DNA of 64,000 bases, taken from the NCBI RefSeq assembly GCF_031143425.1, contig NC_090437.1, forward strand, positions 1,177,540,863 through 1,177,604,862. The letters are read 5' to 3'. This document shows positions 11,316-22,659 of the stretch, one piece after another. Origin of the DNA: Pleurodeles waltl (Eukaryota > Chordata > Amphibia > Caudata > Salamandridae). A model generated the notes under the pieces. It was not told the DNA's origin, searched no databases, and saw only the letters and a program-made list of their open reading frames with translations. Each line of letters starts with the position of its first letter. Position 1 is the stretch's first letter. The position numbers were made by a program, and so were the translations under genes.

Positions 11316-11344
11316 CATACACACACATATATATATATATATAG
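11230..11344. repeat. (AT)n microsatellite
   Basis: About 115 bases of almost pure AT dinucleotides with a few G and C interruptions (gtatat, catacacacac). Frames across it encode only alternating Tyr/Ile and are not genes. Confidence 0.95.
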
Positions 11345-11439
11345 ACAGACACAGTGAGAGGAGTTGTGAATAACATTCTCTGTATTTGAAGCGCCGCAAA
11401 TGTGAAAAAATGAATACAGAATTACAGAATGTAAAGGCT

Positions 11440-11514
11440 TTTTCATTTAATTTTTGCTTGAACTTTCGTGAGCCGCCAAAAATCAGCACACGACCCACAG
11501 TTTGGGAGCCACTG
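11440..11514 (-). mobile_element. Terminal fragment of a hAT-type element
   Basis: Read on the minus strand from 11514, the sequence begins CAGTGGCTCCCAAACTGTGG and continues through GTCGTGTGCTGATTTTTGG and TTCAAGC. These blocks occur in the same order at the left end of the complete element at 21455-22173. Only this terminus is recognisable. Confidence 0.6.
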
Positions 11515-12504
11515 GTACAGACAATATACCCTTGCTGTCCTTGTTTAGGCAAAATAAACTGAATATTAGAATGAACTCAACAGTAACCTTTGTTTCCAGT
11601 CCTTAATAAAACATTTTAGATTCGAATAGAATTGACAGTTAAAGGCTGTCATGCAAAATGGGAAAATGAAGGACAAATGTCGTAGTAGTGTAGGCGCGCT
11701 TGAGAAATGTATGCATATCTTAAAGATTTGCCTGTGTGACTATAGGAAGGTATAACTGAGGAAACTCATTTTGGCTCCATGGTGTGTTGGCACTTCCGCA
11801 CACAAATCGTTATTTTAAATGGAATCCCTTGCTGGGGATAAGAAGTGTGTAGATTTGTGCAACAAATCTCAAACAGAATAATTTTGATTTTGGTTTGTCA
11901 ACGAATATTTCACAGTCATGAACGTTCTACAGACCTGAGATTGGGGATACCATGAGTTGATTATAATAGTATTGCAGAGAGTCCCATTATTAAGGGTGAA
12001 TAAGTAGCAAATTAGAAAATGTTATGCAGTAAGCAAACAACAAATTAGTCCAGTATGAACAGCAAACAAAACATTGGTCAATTTTATTTAGCTTTCTTAT
12101 CAGGGAAATGATAGTCACACTGGCTCATCTGTTACAAACTTGCACCCTAAACTTGCCATGCAATAGTGGTCCCAGGTTTTTAATTACAAATTTTCCTTTT
12201 AATGTTTAGCCTTGAATTTTGTGCCAAATTATAAGCTACACTAACACACCAATTTAAGTCAAACACAAATAAAATAGAGGCAGCAAGAAATCGACAATAG
12301 AAAGAATGCAATAATAAGACCGATGTCATGCAGGAATGCCACAGTGCAAAACTTTACAAGATATATTTCTAGTAACAGAACATAAAGCACCTTAGAGTCA
12401 AGCAAAAGTCTCTCCGGAAGTCTCTCCGGAATACGTTTCTCTTCCAGGAGCTCCTTACTGGACCTGGACCTTTTATGCAGGGCCAATCACAGATTTTTGC
12501 CTTC
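11515..12504. other. Intergenic, nothing recognised
   Basis: About 1 kb of AT-rich sequence with no motif-bearing frame and no clear repeat boundary. Confidence 0.4.
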
Positions 12505-12876
12505 TGTTGTGGAACCCGTTTTGTCGGCATTCAGACCCCTGGAACTTTTTCTCTGCTAACCTGTTCAGGTGCTTCTGTCTCTCCATAAACATGGTAAAAT
12601 TGGCCTACACACAATTGGCAGATTTAAGGCACCTTTAAGTCGCTAGTAAATGGTATTCCATGTTCCCAGGGTCTTTTAAATTAAATGCTACTAGTGGGAA
12701 TTGTAGCATCCATTGTGCCACCCACTGAAGTGCCACTTTAAAACATGTCTCAGGTCTGCCATTGTTATGATATGTTATATTATGTTGATTCGTATCGAGA
12801 ACAAATCCCCAAGAGAGTATCCAGGCGCTTGGGCAAGGTTTGTAGATGTGTGGTCCCAAGGTGCTTACATGAAGGG

Positions 12877-15800
12877 CTAGTTATTCAGCTTCTTGTGGAA
12901 CTCTGGTTGTGATGCAGTGACTCTGATGTGTTGATGGAGGTCATTCCATCTCTTGGATGTGATGTAGGAAAATGAGTGACCTCCAGTTTTGTTTTGCAGA
13001 TTCAGGGAGTGTGTGCGAGAAAGTGAGGCACAGTGTAAGTGTGTGGTGGGCTGGTGAAAGTGTTTACAGCCCTTCAGGTATTCTGGTACTGTGTTGTGTA
13101 GGGCTTTGTGTGAGAAGTTTGAATTGGCTGCACTTGTGAATGGGGAGTACGTTTCTTGAGGTGTGGTGTGATGTTGGTGCGGCATGGGAGGCTCAGTATG
13201 AGTCTTGTGGCTGCATTCTGGATTGACTGGAGCCTGTGTAGGAGTTGTTTGGAGAATCTGGTGTAGAGAGTGTTGCCGTAGTCCAGCCTACTGGACAGTC
13301 CAAATGGTATTCTGAGGCAACCATTTGAAGATCTTTCGCAGCATGTGTAGGGTGTGGAAGCAAAAGGTACACACTGCAGTCACTTGAGCCGTCATGCTGA
13401 GCTTGTCATCTATGATGATCCCTAGATTTCTTGCATGGTCTGTGGGTGTGGGAGTTGGTCCTAGTTCTGAGTGCCACGGGGTGGAATCCCAGTGTCAGGG
13501 CTACTGAAAGTTTGCGGTGGGGATGGCCAATTTAAACAGCAGGTTTGTGTAAATTATATAGAATGAAAAAGCAATTTATGCGGTGTAATGTGGCAAATTG
13601 ATAGTATTACTTCATTATTTTGTCATTTTTAAACTTGTTAACACAGTTCGGCATTGGTTGAACCTCATTAGTACCAGTTTAACACTCACAAATACCAATA
13701 AGCAAAAGAAAAGTGACTAATCAACAGTTGCAAAGGGGCTCCCACTACAAGTACAACAGCTGCCACTGTGTTTTAGTGACTTTTCAACCATTTGAGTTTG
13801 AAATTAATGTTTTTTGTTAAATTCAGCAGATTATGATGGATTATGTGGTGAATGTGGCAAATCTATAATTATGCACAAGTTGATGCACCAGCACAATCTC
13901 ATAGTAGCAGTGGCCCTGCCGATTGGGAGGTCTTGTTGCTGAAGACCACTACTTCCGTCTTGTTGGAGTTGAGCTTCAGGCAGTTGGTTCCCATCCAGTA
14001 TGTTACCATGGTCGAGCAGTTGGTGAAGTTGGTTCTGCTAGTGTTAGTCTTGTCCATCAGAGAGAAGATAAGTTGGGTGTCATTGATGGGGTTGAAGGGT
14101 GATCCCGATGGGAGACAGCATATCAGTTTCTTGGTCTCTGATGTGAAGGGTAGCAGCTTGACTCGTGAGGAATGAACAGTTCCATTTGAAAATGGATCCC
14201 TCTATGCCAACCTTGTAGAGTCTTCTGTTGAGGGTGTTGTGGGAGACAGTGTTGAAGGCTGCAGAGAGGTTGAGCAGGATGACTGCTGCTGTTTCTCCTT
14301 AGTCCAGGATATTTCAAATGTTATTCTTTGGATGTGTTGAGTGCTGTGTCAGTGCTGGTGTACTTTCTAAATCGTGATTGTGTGTTGTCTAGAAGATGGT
14401 GAAGTTTGAGGTGGGTTGCGAGTTACGTGTTAATGGCCTTCTCAATCACTTTGGATGAATAGGGGAGCAGGGAGATGGGTAGAAAGTTTCTCAGTTGATT
14501 CGGGTTGGCTGTGGGCTTCTTATGGAGGGTGTTGATTTCTACAAGTTCCCATTCATCTGGGAAGGTGGCTAACATGATGGAGGTGCTGATGATGTGTGCC
14601 AGGGTGGTGCTGATTAGTGATATTCCCAGGTTGTAGATGTGATGGGGTCATATGTCCATTGGGGCACCTAAGTGGATGGTCTGCACGTGATGTTTTTGGT
14701 GAGGACGTCCATTTGGTTGGGTAGCTGTCTTGGTTGGTGGTAGGTAGGTTAGCAATGAGTTCTCCGGGGTTGGGTTGGTGTGCGGAGTTGTGGTAGATGT
14801 TTGTGATTTTGTTGTGGGAGACGTTGTCACAGAGTTGTTGGGAGGCATCAACGTTTTTGGTGAGGTGAAATCCTTGACAATCAGGAAGATCTCCTTGCAG
14901 GTTTTGGAGTTTCCGTCAATGAGGTCACTAATGCTTTTTTCTTGGTGTCTTTAATTTGCTGTTGATAGCATCTGAGTGCAGCTTTGTAGGTAGTCCTGTT
15001 GGTGGTTTTGTGGCTGGCTCTCCATTTCCTTTCTAGCTGTTTACTATTTTGTTTGGTGTCTCTGAAGTCTTCTGTGTACCAGCTGACCTGCGTGTTTGAT
15101 CTAATATGCTTGTTGGGTTTGATGGGTGTGAGTGAGTCTACTCAGTTCTTGACCCAGTTGTTGAAGTTGTTGATGTCCTTGCTGAGGTTGTCTGTTTGGC
15201 TAGGCTGATCAGTGCTGAGGGTGCTTAGGGCGCAGAGCCACTCTGTTTCTGTGAATTTACCCCAGCTGTGACTTGGAGTGCTGGACCTGGTAGGGGTGTT
15301 GATTTGGAAGTGGATGATGGAGTGGTCGGCCCATGTGTGGTGGAGCTGTGCTTGATGGTGTCACTTGTGGTGAAGATGGGGCCCAGTGTGTGTCCTGTGG
15401 TGTGTTTTGGTTCTGTGAAGAGCTGTGAAGGCCCGAAGTTGCTCAAGATTTTCAGGAATGCTGTGGAGCATGGGTCATTTCAGTCTTCCAGGTGAAAGTT
15501 GAGGTCACTGAAGAAAATGTAGACGCTGGACTCGTTGGTAAGTGGAGCGACAAAGTTGATGATGAGGTTTATAAAGGCGGCTTATGTTCGGAGTGGTCAA
15601 TAGGCCAGGGATCCATTCAAGGTGAATTTTTCTGAGATTTACAGCTTGAAGTGCAGGTTTTCCATTAATGGAGCGGCGTCCTCTGTAGATGTTGTACATC
15701 TAATAGGATTCCTTGTAGGCTTGTAGCCTGCTGGGATTGGACTAGCGATGATGTGTGCCAATAAGAGGTAGGTCTCTTTGATGAAGAGAATGGTGGGTGC

Positions 15801-15932
15801 ATCGCTGCTAAAAAAGGCCAATATTTCGATTTTGCTTTTGCTGGGTGATTGTGTGTTGGGAAGCATCCATGCAAGTGATTGTTGACATGGGGGTTTGCTG
15901 TGATGTGTGTTGTAGGGTGGGAATGTAGACAA
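12877..15932 (-). pseudogene. LINE ORF2 remnant (endonuclease-RT)
   Basis: This is the coding part of the LINE above. The enzyme would nick target DNA (endonuclease) and copy the element RNA at the nick (RT). Recognisable pieces sit in different minus-strand frames: endonuclease 15932-15505, RT core about 14560-14100, C-terminal tail 13185-12877. I cannot find the catalytic YxDD box in a clean frame. No frame is longer than about 110 codons, so it is dead. Confidence 0.7.
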
Positions 15933-16189
15933 TGTTTGTTCTTGTGTGGTGTATGTTCTGGGAGGGGGTGTTGAGGGTACTGCTAGTATTTATATGGGGG
16001 TCAAGGTGGGTGACTGCTGAGGAACCAGCAGTGGGTAGAGGTGTAAGCTCTTACCGTGGTGTGAGGTGTGGTGTGGCAGCACGTGAGAGAACGTTGACCC
16101 AGGTCTAGTGACCTAAGAAGTACTGCAGGGTATTGTTGGGTGGTAATTGGACCAGGACGTGTCAATGTTGCAGCTGCCATTAAGTAGGT

Positions 16190-16560
16190 CAATGGGATGA
16201 GGAGGGGAGTCCAGGGTGCCATGATGTCATTCCCTGTGCTGATGGGGGGGAGGGAAATGTAGTCCTCTTGCTTGGCTTCTCCTTTTAAAGACATTTTGGT
16301 GGGAAAACATTAATGCCATGTCCTGTTTATGTGGATAATGGGAAATTCAGTGATGGCACTTCATGTGGAGGTGGATGATGGGAGATCTAGTGATGTCACT
16401 TCCTGCACTTCCTGTGATGGGAAATGAAGACTTCTTGCTTGGTTTCTTCTTGTAAAGATGGTTTTGGAGGGAAAATCAGGGAAATTCAATGATGGTACTT
16501 CCTTCGCAGGAGGATGATGGGAAGTCCAGAGATGTCACTTCCTGTGCAGATGGGTGGTGA
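16190..16560 (-). repeat. Degenerate tandem repeats at the LINE 5' end
   Basis: The block gatgatgggaa(a)tcnagtgatgtcacttcctgt recurs in varied form near 16219, 16333, 16374, 16480 and 16513. It lies just upstream (minus-strand sense) of the LINE endonuclease region, where 5' UTR promoter repeats of LINEs often lie. That role is inference. Confidence 0.55.
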
Positions 16561-16700
16561 ACACCCTAGATGACAGTTTTAAACTGTAGTTTCGAGCTTG
16601 CAAAATAAACCTTTTGCCAGGCCTAAACCTTCCTTTTCAATACTTATAAGTCAACCCTAAGGTAGGCCCTAAAAGCTCCTAGGGTAGGGTGTATGGTGTG

Positions 16701-18794
16701 TGTTGGAAATGGCCCTTCTGTAGGGTTATCCCCAGACTTTTTGCCTTCCTCTTCTCTTTTTCTGACCTAATTTTTGCTGGTTTCTAGACTCTGCGCACTT
16801 TACCACTGCTAACCAGTGCTAAAGTGCATATGCTCTCTCCCTTTAAACATGGTAACATTGGATCATACCCAATTAGACTATCTAATTTACCTATAAGTCC
16901 CTAGTAATGTGCACTGTATGTGCCTAGGGCCTGTAGATTAAATGCCACTAGTGGGCCTCCAGCACTGGTTGTGCCACCCACTTAAGTTGCCCCTTAACCT
17001 TGTCTCAGGCCTGCCATTGCAAGGCCTGTGCGTGCAGTTTCACTGCCACTTCGACTTGGCATTTAAAAGTACTTGCCAAGCCTAAAACTCCCCTTTTTCT
17101 ACATATAAGTCACCCCTAATGTGTGCCCTAGGTAACCCCTAGAGCAAGGTGCGGTGCAGGTGAAAGGCAGGACATGTACCTGTGTAGTTTACAAGTCCTG
17201 GTAGTGTAAAACTCCTAAATTCGTTTTTACACTACTGTGAGGCCTGCTTCCTTCATAGGCTAACATTGGGGCTGCCCTCATACAGTATTGAAGTGGTAAC
17301 TGCTGATCTGAAAGGAGTAGGAAGGTCATATTTAGTATGGCCAGAATGGTAATACAAAATCCTGCTGACTGGTGAAGTTGGATTTAATATTACTATTCTA
17401 GAAATGCCACTTTTAGAAAGTGAGCATTTCTTTGCACTTAAATCTTTCTGTGCCTTACAATCCACGTCTGGCTGGGTTTAGTTGACAGCTCCTTGTGCAT
17501 TCACTCAGACACACCCCAAACACAGGGTACTCAGCCTCACTTGCATACATCTGCATTTTGAATGGGTCTTCCTGGGCTGGGAGGGTGGAGGGCCTGCTCT
17601 CACACAAAGGACTGCCACACCCCCTACTGGGACCCTGGCAGACAGGAGTGAACTGAAAGGGGACCTGGTGCACTTCTTAGCCACTCTTTGAAGTCTCCCC
17701 CACTTCAAAGGCACATTTGGGTATAAAACAGGGCCTCTGCCCTACCTCATCAGACACTTGCTGGAGAAGAAACCTGAACCAGAACCTGCATCCTGCCAAG
17801 AAGAACTGCCTGGCTGCCTAAAGGACTCACCTGATTGCTTTCTACAAAGGACTGCTGCCTTGCTGTTGCCCTGCTGCCTTGCTGAACTCTTGCCTTGCTG
17901 CTGAAGTGCTCTCCAAGGGCTTGGATAGAGCTTGCCTCTTGTTCCCTGAAGTCTCAGGACCAAAAAGACTTCTCTTTTTCATTTGGATGCCTTGTGCGCC
18001 TAAAGATTCGACGCACAGCTTGCGCCGCGGTGAAAAATTCACTGCGCGCCGATCCGGAGAGACGCCGCTCCATGCGACGCCTGCGGTGCGACCGGAACTT
18101 CGACGCACGGCCTCGCCTGGACAACGCCGCCCGACTCCAGAAAGGAAATCAATGCAACGCCTGCCGTGAGGGAGAAGATTCCAAGCACAGCCCACCGGAA
18201 CGACGCGCAGCCGAGAAACAAGCCTAGGACCTCGGGACATCTGGTAACCCCGCGAACCACAGAAAGAGACTGTCCGCGCGCCGGAAAACGACGCACGACT
18301 TCCCCCCGTGAAAACTAACGACGCAAGTCCGTGTGTGCAGGGGAGAAATTGACACACACACCATTTTTCCACGTATCTCTTCTTCTGCGGCCCTTTGCGG
18401 AGATTTTCCACTTTAAACCAGGTACTTTGTGCTTGAAAGAGACTTTGTTTGCTTTTTAAAGACTTAAGACACTTTATATCACTTTTGAGTGATATCTCTA
18501 CAATTTCTCATTGCATCTTTATTCGTTTTGACCTGCAATTATCCAGATAAATGTTACAAATTTTTCTAAACACTGTGTGGTGTATTTTTGTGGTGCTATA
18601 TTGTGTTATTGTATGATTTATTGCACAAATACTTTACACATTGCCTTCTAAGTTAAGCCTGACTGCTCGTGCCAAGCTACCAGAGGGTGGGCACAGGATA
18701 ATTTGGATTGTGTGTGACTTACCCTGACTAGAGTGAGGGTTCTTGCTTGGACAGAGGGTAACCTGACTGCCAACCAAAACCCCCATTTCTAACA
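16701..18794 (+). mobile_element. Ty3/gypsy solo LTR (sense on plus strand)
   Basis: Starts tgttggaaat and ends catttctaaca, matching the termini of the coding gypsy element and, in reverse, the solo LTR at 1490-3644. Flanks gtgtg (16696-16700) and gcgtg (18795-18799) agree at four of five bases. A TATA box (tataaaa, 17722-17728) supports plus-strand sense. A CpG-rich part around 18000-18340 holds repeated gacgca motifs. No internal region is present. It is inserted within the older LTR at 12505-21144, so it is younger than that LTR. Confidence 0.88.
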
Positions 18795-19040
18795 GCGTGT
18801 AAAAAGTAGGTCAAGTGGGTTTAAGTCCTACATGTAAAGTACTTTTTCACTATTGTAAGGATTATCATTCCCATAGAATTTGGGAGGAGGTAGGTAAATA
18901 ATGTTTATATTCAAATGAATGATAAGTTTAAATCCTCTTTAATGGTAAAATTGTATTTTAGGTCACAACCTTGAAAACGCCACTTTTAGAAAGTTTCTCT
19001 TTTCTGTGCCCAAACCAGTGTGCCTTACTGACAGTGTCTG

Positions 19041-20060
19041 TCGTTGTTGACAATGACCAAGGACATAATTTTGAGGAGGTTGACTGGGTACAGTGTATCC
19101 AGCTGTGGCTGATCAGCCCGATGAAGGCTCCGAAAGCTCTGCCGCATGTTGGGCACAAGTGGTCTGCTGGGTTAGTTGGCAAAGAGTTGGCTATGAATTT
19201 GCGCCTCTGCAGTCCTGCTCTGTTCGTAGGAGGTAGTGCCTCTGCTGATACAGCTTCCCCAGGCGGGGAGGCCTTGCGCTAGGATCTCCCAGGAGTCCGG
19301 GTCATTGTCAAAGTTTTTCAGAGAGACTTTCTGCGGGTCCTTGAAGTGCTTTTTCTGCCTACCTTGTCTGTGTTTGCCTTCCGCCAGTTCACCATAGAAC
19401 AGTCTCTAGGGGAGGTGTATGTCTGGCATACGTACAAGGTGGCCTGCCCACCTGACTTGGGCTCTCGTCAGCAGGGTGTAGATACTTGGCAGACCAGCTT
19501 GGGATAGGACATCTGTGTCTGGAACTTTGTCCTACCAGGTAATTTTCATCAGCCTTCTTAAGCAGTTCATGTGGAAGTGTTTCATACTTTTAGCATGGCG
19601 CTCGTACACAGTTCATGTCTCACAGGCATACAGTAGTGTGGGCAGTATGACTGCCTTATACATCTTCAGCTTTATGGACAGTTTGATGCCTTGTCTCTCC
19701 CACACTAACTCCAGCAACTGTCCAAATGGGGAGCTTGCCTTGGTGATGCGTGTCTACCTCTTCGGCAATGTTCAGAGATCTGGAGAGTGTGCTGCAGAGG
19801 TATGTAAACTTGTCAACAGCCTTCAGGATTTCTCCTTCACTGGTGATAGTTGGTTCCGTACACGTCTTCTGCAGTGCGGGCTGATGCAAGACCTCAGTCT
19901 TCTTGGTACTGATTGTGGGGCCGAAATTTCTGAAGGCAGTGGAAAAATGAATCATGCTCTGCTGCATCTGGGCCTCTGTGGCAGCTTTGAGTGTGCGGTC
20001 ATCTGTGAACAGGAAATCGTGCACAGAGTCCTCTTCAACCTTGGTCTTGGCCTGTAGCTT
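19041..20060 (-). mobile_element. LINE fragment with RT C-terminus and zinc finger
   Basis: The minus-strand frame 20141-19656 contains an RT palm block with FLFTDD in place of the usual F-A-D-D, then FGPTISTKKTEV and VDKFTYLCSTLS, the standard order after the RT catalytic box in many non-LTR elements. Downstream (19182-19060) is LCPTCGRAF...GLISH, a C2H2-like finger often found at the C-terminus of LINE ORF2 proteins. The first about 80 bases of that frame (20061-20141) belong to the flanking LTR. Only the 3' part of the element is present. The clade is uncertain (RTE- or L1-like). Confidence 0.7.
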
Positions 20061-21144
20061 CCCTACACTGCTGCTTGAAGGACTGTCTTGCTGTCTGAGA
20101 TGAAAGGCTGGACATGAATTGGAATTATTCCAGGCTAGCAAGTGTGACTCTAAGGGTCAGTTGGCTCATCTCCTATGTGAGCTATTGGGACACAACAAGC
20201 TACAGAGAACTCTTTGCCACTGCTTAATGGAGCAGCTGCAACTCGACCTGCCACGACCTACAACTGGACTTGCCTGAGCACTGCTGGCCTAGGACGGAAC
20301 AAAGAAGTACCTCCCAGTTCTTGGACCATTGTCTGGCATCAGAGTGTATGCCTCCGCAGGAAAAGCTGGAAATCCTAAAATTTAGGGGCCCTGCAACTGC
20401 GAATGGGCCCACTGAAGCCATGATTCTCAGGTCAAGTGAGACCTGCTTTTCGCGTTGACAGAGGCCCTTAGCGATATACCGCAATGTGAGACCCGTACAA
20501 CAGCAATGACAGTCCCTCACAAGCACCAACGTGAAGCAACAATTACGACCACCTTTGACGCTTGCCTCGTTCTTTGTCGCACAGCAACAAATGTCTATGA
20601 TGCTCGACCTGCTCTTTGCACTACAGCACCAACCTGCTCCTAGCAGCCTTCTCCACCATGAACCAAACTCTTTGTGTCAGACATTAAAGATAACATTTAA
20701 GCTGGACTATTTCAGTCCCTGTATCTGACCCATGCTCCATCACAGTTAGCCTGAACTTGTGACATTCCCCAAGTCTAACATGACCAGATGACTGCATGTA
20801 GCACTTAGTGTTTCTAGGCACTATTTTTTCTAAAAACTTTACATTGAATATCCTTCTGTTCTACTGACTGGATTTTCATTGTTGTGGTGTCATTTGTTTT
20901 ATTAAAGTTTACTCTATTTTTATAAATCGCTTTGGGATTTTTCTTGTATTGTGTTTTTGCTTTTTTATTGTTTGTGTGCTACATAAATGCTTCACACATT
21001 GTCTCAAAGATAAGCCTGACTGCTTTTTGTGCAAGGCTACCAGAGAATAGATTTAGTGACTTTTTGTGGTTCACCCTGACAAGGATTGGGCATATTATTT
21101 GAGTGGGCTTCCGCTCGACTCAGCAAATACCCCAATTCCTTACA

Positions 21145-21454
21145 TTCCTACTTTAAATGTTGCTGCTTTCATTTAGAAAATTCGTTTTACTTGCTTGACA
21201 AGATTGAGTTGAGTTTTGAGGCATGTCTTGGTGAGCGCATGCTCAGCTTTCATGGATGCATCTTATGTCTTCCAATTATCCAACCTTTGAAGCTTTCTAG
21301 AACATTTCAGAGACTGTAATGAAGGTGCATGCACTAGGTGTGCTGTGCTTTCAGTGTCCAGTAAGAGGATTTCAGGTGATTTCTGGTCCTCACTGCCCTT
21401 TCTGAGAGGTTTCTGACATTACCGGAAAGTTGTGGGCACCATGTACTGCAAGAG
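21145..21454. other. Intergenic, nothing recognised
   Basis: About 310 bases between the split LTR and the hAT element. No feature seen apart from the hAT target duplication at its right end. Confidence 0.4.
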
Positions 21455-22173
21455 CAGTGTTTCCAATGCTGTGGGTCAGGATCCACTGGTGGGTCGTGGG
21501 CTGATTTTTGGTGAATTGCGATAGTTCAAGCAGTAAATAAAGATGTCTTCAAATAAGATATTTATCTTGTCACATTTGCTGTGCTACAAAGACAAAGGTC
21601 AAATATCAGTCTTTGTCTCCTGAGAAACCGCTGCTTACTTTTTTTAGCACGGGGACAGCTCTCATATGCACTTTGCAATTAGAGAGAGAAAAGTAAAGTG
21701 AATTATGTGGCAATCCTGCTAGGGTATGTGGCTGGCAAAGGAGAGGCTGTAGGTTGTCATTCGTTCATAACACACAACAAAACGTAAATACCTATAAATT
21801 AACTATACCCATTTAGAAGTTAGGAAATGAAAAATGAAGTGTATTTTTTTTTTGTAATTCTGAAGTGTCATGGAAACATAGATTTTAATAAAATCAGAAC
21901 AAATCAAGACACTTTACTTGGTAATGCACAAATAATAAATATTAATTGAAAACTGATTTCAAGTCATCATTTGTGAGCAATAAAGTTTTATCAATAAAAT
22001 GTGTGTAAATTTAGTGGCCGTTTCAATGGCAAATGTGCTGCCTGTAAATCCCAGCGTGCTACCACATGATGCTTTAGTTACCTTAAACAATCGCCCGCCT
22101 CGCCTAGGTTAGTTGCAAATGTTTGTCATTCTCAAACGAGGGTTGTGGTTACTGAAAAGCTTGTGAAGCACTG
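21455..22173 (+). mobile_element. Non-autonomous hAT transposon
   Basis: The 719-base element starts CAGTGTTTCCAA and ends with the reverse complement of CAGTGCTTCACAA, a short hAT-type terminal inverted repeat. It is flanked by tgcaagag (21447-21454) and tgctagag (22174-22181), an 8 bp target duplication with one mismatch, the length typical of hAT. No transposase frame is present. A terminal fragment of the same family is at 11440-11514. Confidence 0.85.
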
Positions 22174-22181
22174 TGCTAGAG

Positions 22182-22659
22182 GATGCTGATACCTGGTGGC
22201 ATGATGATTGTGATTCTGAGGGACTATTTAGTCCAGTTGTGTTTGTCTAAATAATTACAGTACAGGAACAGGTCTGCATGCTTAATAGTAGCTCCTGTTC
22301 TCAATTTTAATCTTCTTGTCGAAAATCCTGTATCCCTGATTACTGCAATCAAATTTAACATCTCTATATCTGGGACACAATTCCCATTGGAGCACAGTTG
22401 ACGCTTAGAGCCTTTTAATAGGTAAGAAGTGTACCGGATATTTTAAGTGTAGCACGCTCTTCCCAGGACTTGTCTATGGAACATTTATTTATATTAAAAT
22501 AATTGAACATTCTGTGATAGTTTTGGTTGCAAGGAGGGGTGTTCAGATTTGCAAACGTTTTTAAAATCACTGTGACAATCTATTGAATTTCACAACATTG
22601 TAAAGTTTGCAACGTCTTTCTGGGAGAAATAGGGATTCTTATATGGTATGGTGCTGTGC
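22182..22659. other. Intergenic, nothing recognised
   Basis: AT-rich sequence with no motif-bearing frame. Confidence 0.4.

Larger units (their letters stand above)
12765..16572 (-). mobile_element. Decayed LINE with endonuclease and reverse transcriptase remnants
   Basis: On the minus strand, in 5' to 3' order, translated fragments resemble a non-LTR retrotransposon. An AP-endonuclease-like stretch is at 15930-15505 and its ADHSIIHF-like end is near 15330-15300. RT blocks follow: FPDEWELVEINTLHKKP with NFLPISLLP (about 14560-14450), VIEKAIN (about 14440), and LLNLSAAFNTVSHNTL (about 14280-14230). A typical LINE tail with HSFSYITSKRWNDLHQHIRV lies at 13185-12877. Stops and frameshifts break the frame many times. 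The element interrupts the LTR at 12505-21144. The domain set and wording of the RT blocks fit the CR1/L2 (Jockey-like) group, but the clade is not proven. Confidence 0.8.
12505..21144 (+). mobile_element. Old LTR split by nested insertions
   Basis: Four separated pieces (12505-12764, 16573-16700, 18795-19040, 20061-21144) align by eye, in order, with the LTR at 58476-60778. Shared blocks include gctagtaaatgg, aaaataaaccttttgccagg, ctttaatggtaaa, gccacttttagaaag, agcagctgcaactnga and ctgactgctttntgtgcaaggctaccagaga. The outer ends are tgttgtgg and ccttaca, typical TG...CA termini. The gaps are filled by a LINE, a gypsy solo LTR and a second LINE fragment. Part of the LTR equivalent to about 59310-59700, including its TATA box, is missing at the third junction, so that event also involved a deletion. 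No clear target duplication is visible at the outer ends. Confidence 0.75.

Noticed and set aside
11160..11552. Tyr/Ile-rich frames on both strands
   Set aside because: Produced by the (AT)n microsatellite at 11230-11344.
17842..18411. A 189-codon minus-strand frame and a related 170-codon plus-strand frame at 1873-2385 as an antisense LTR gene
   Set aside because: Both lie in the same part of the same LTR family, so similar frames are expected by descent. The family member at 26923-29106 does not keep an equivalent long frame.
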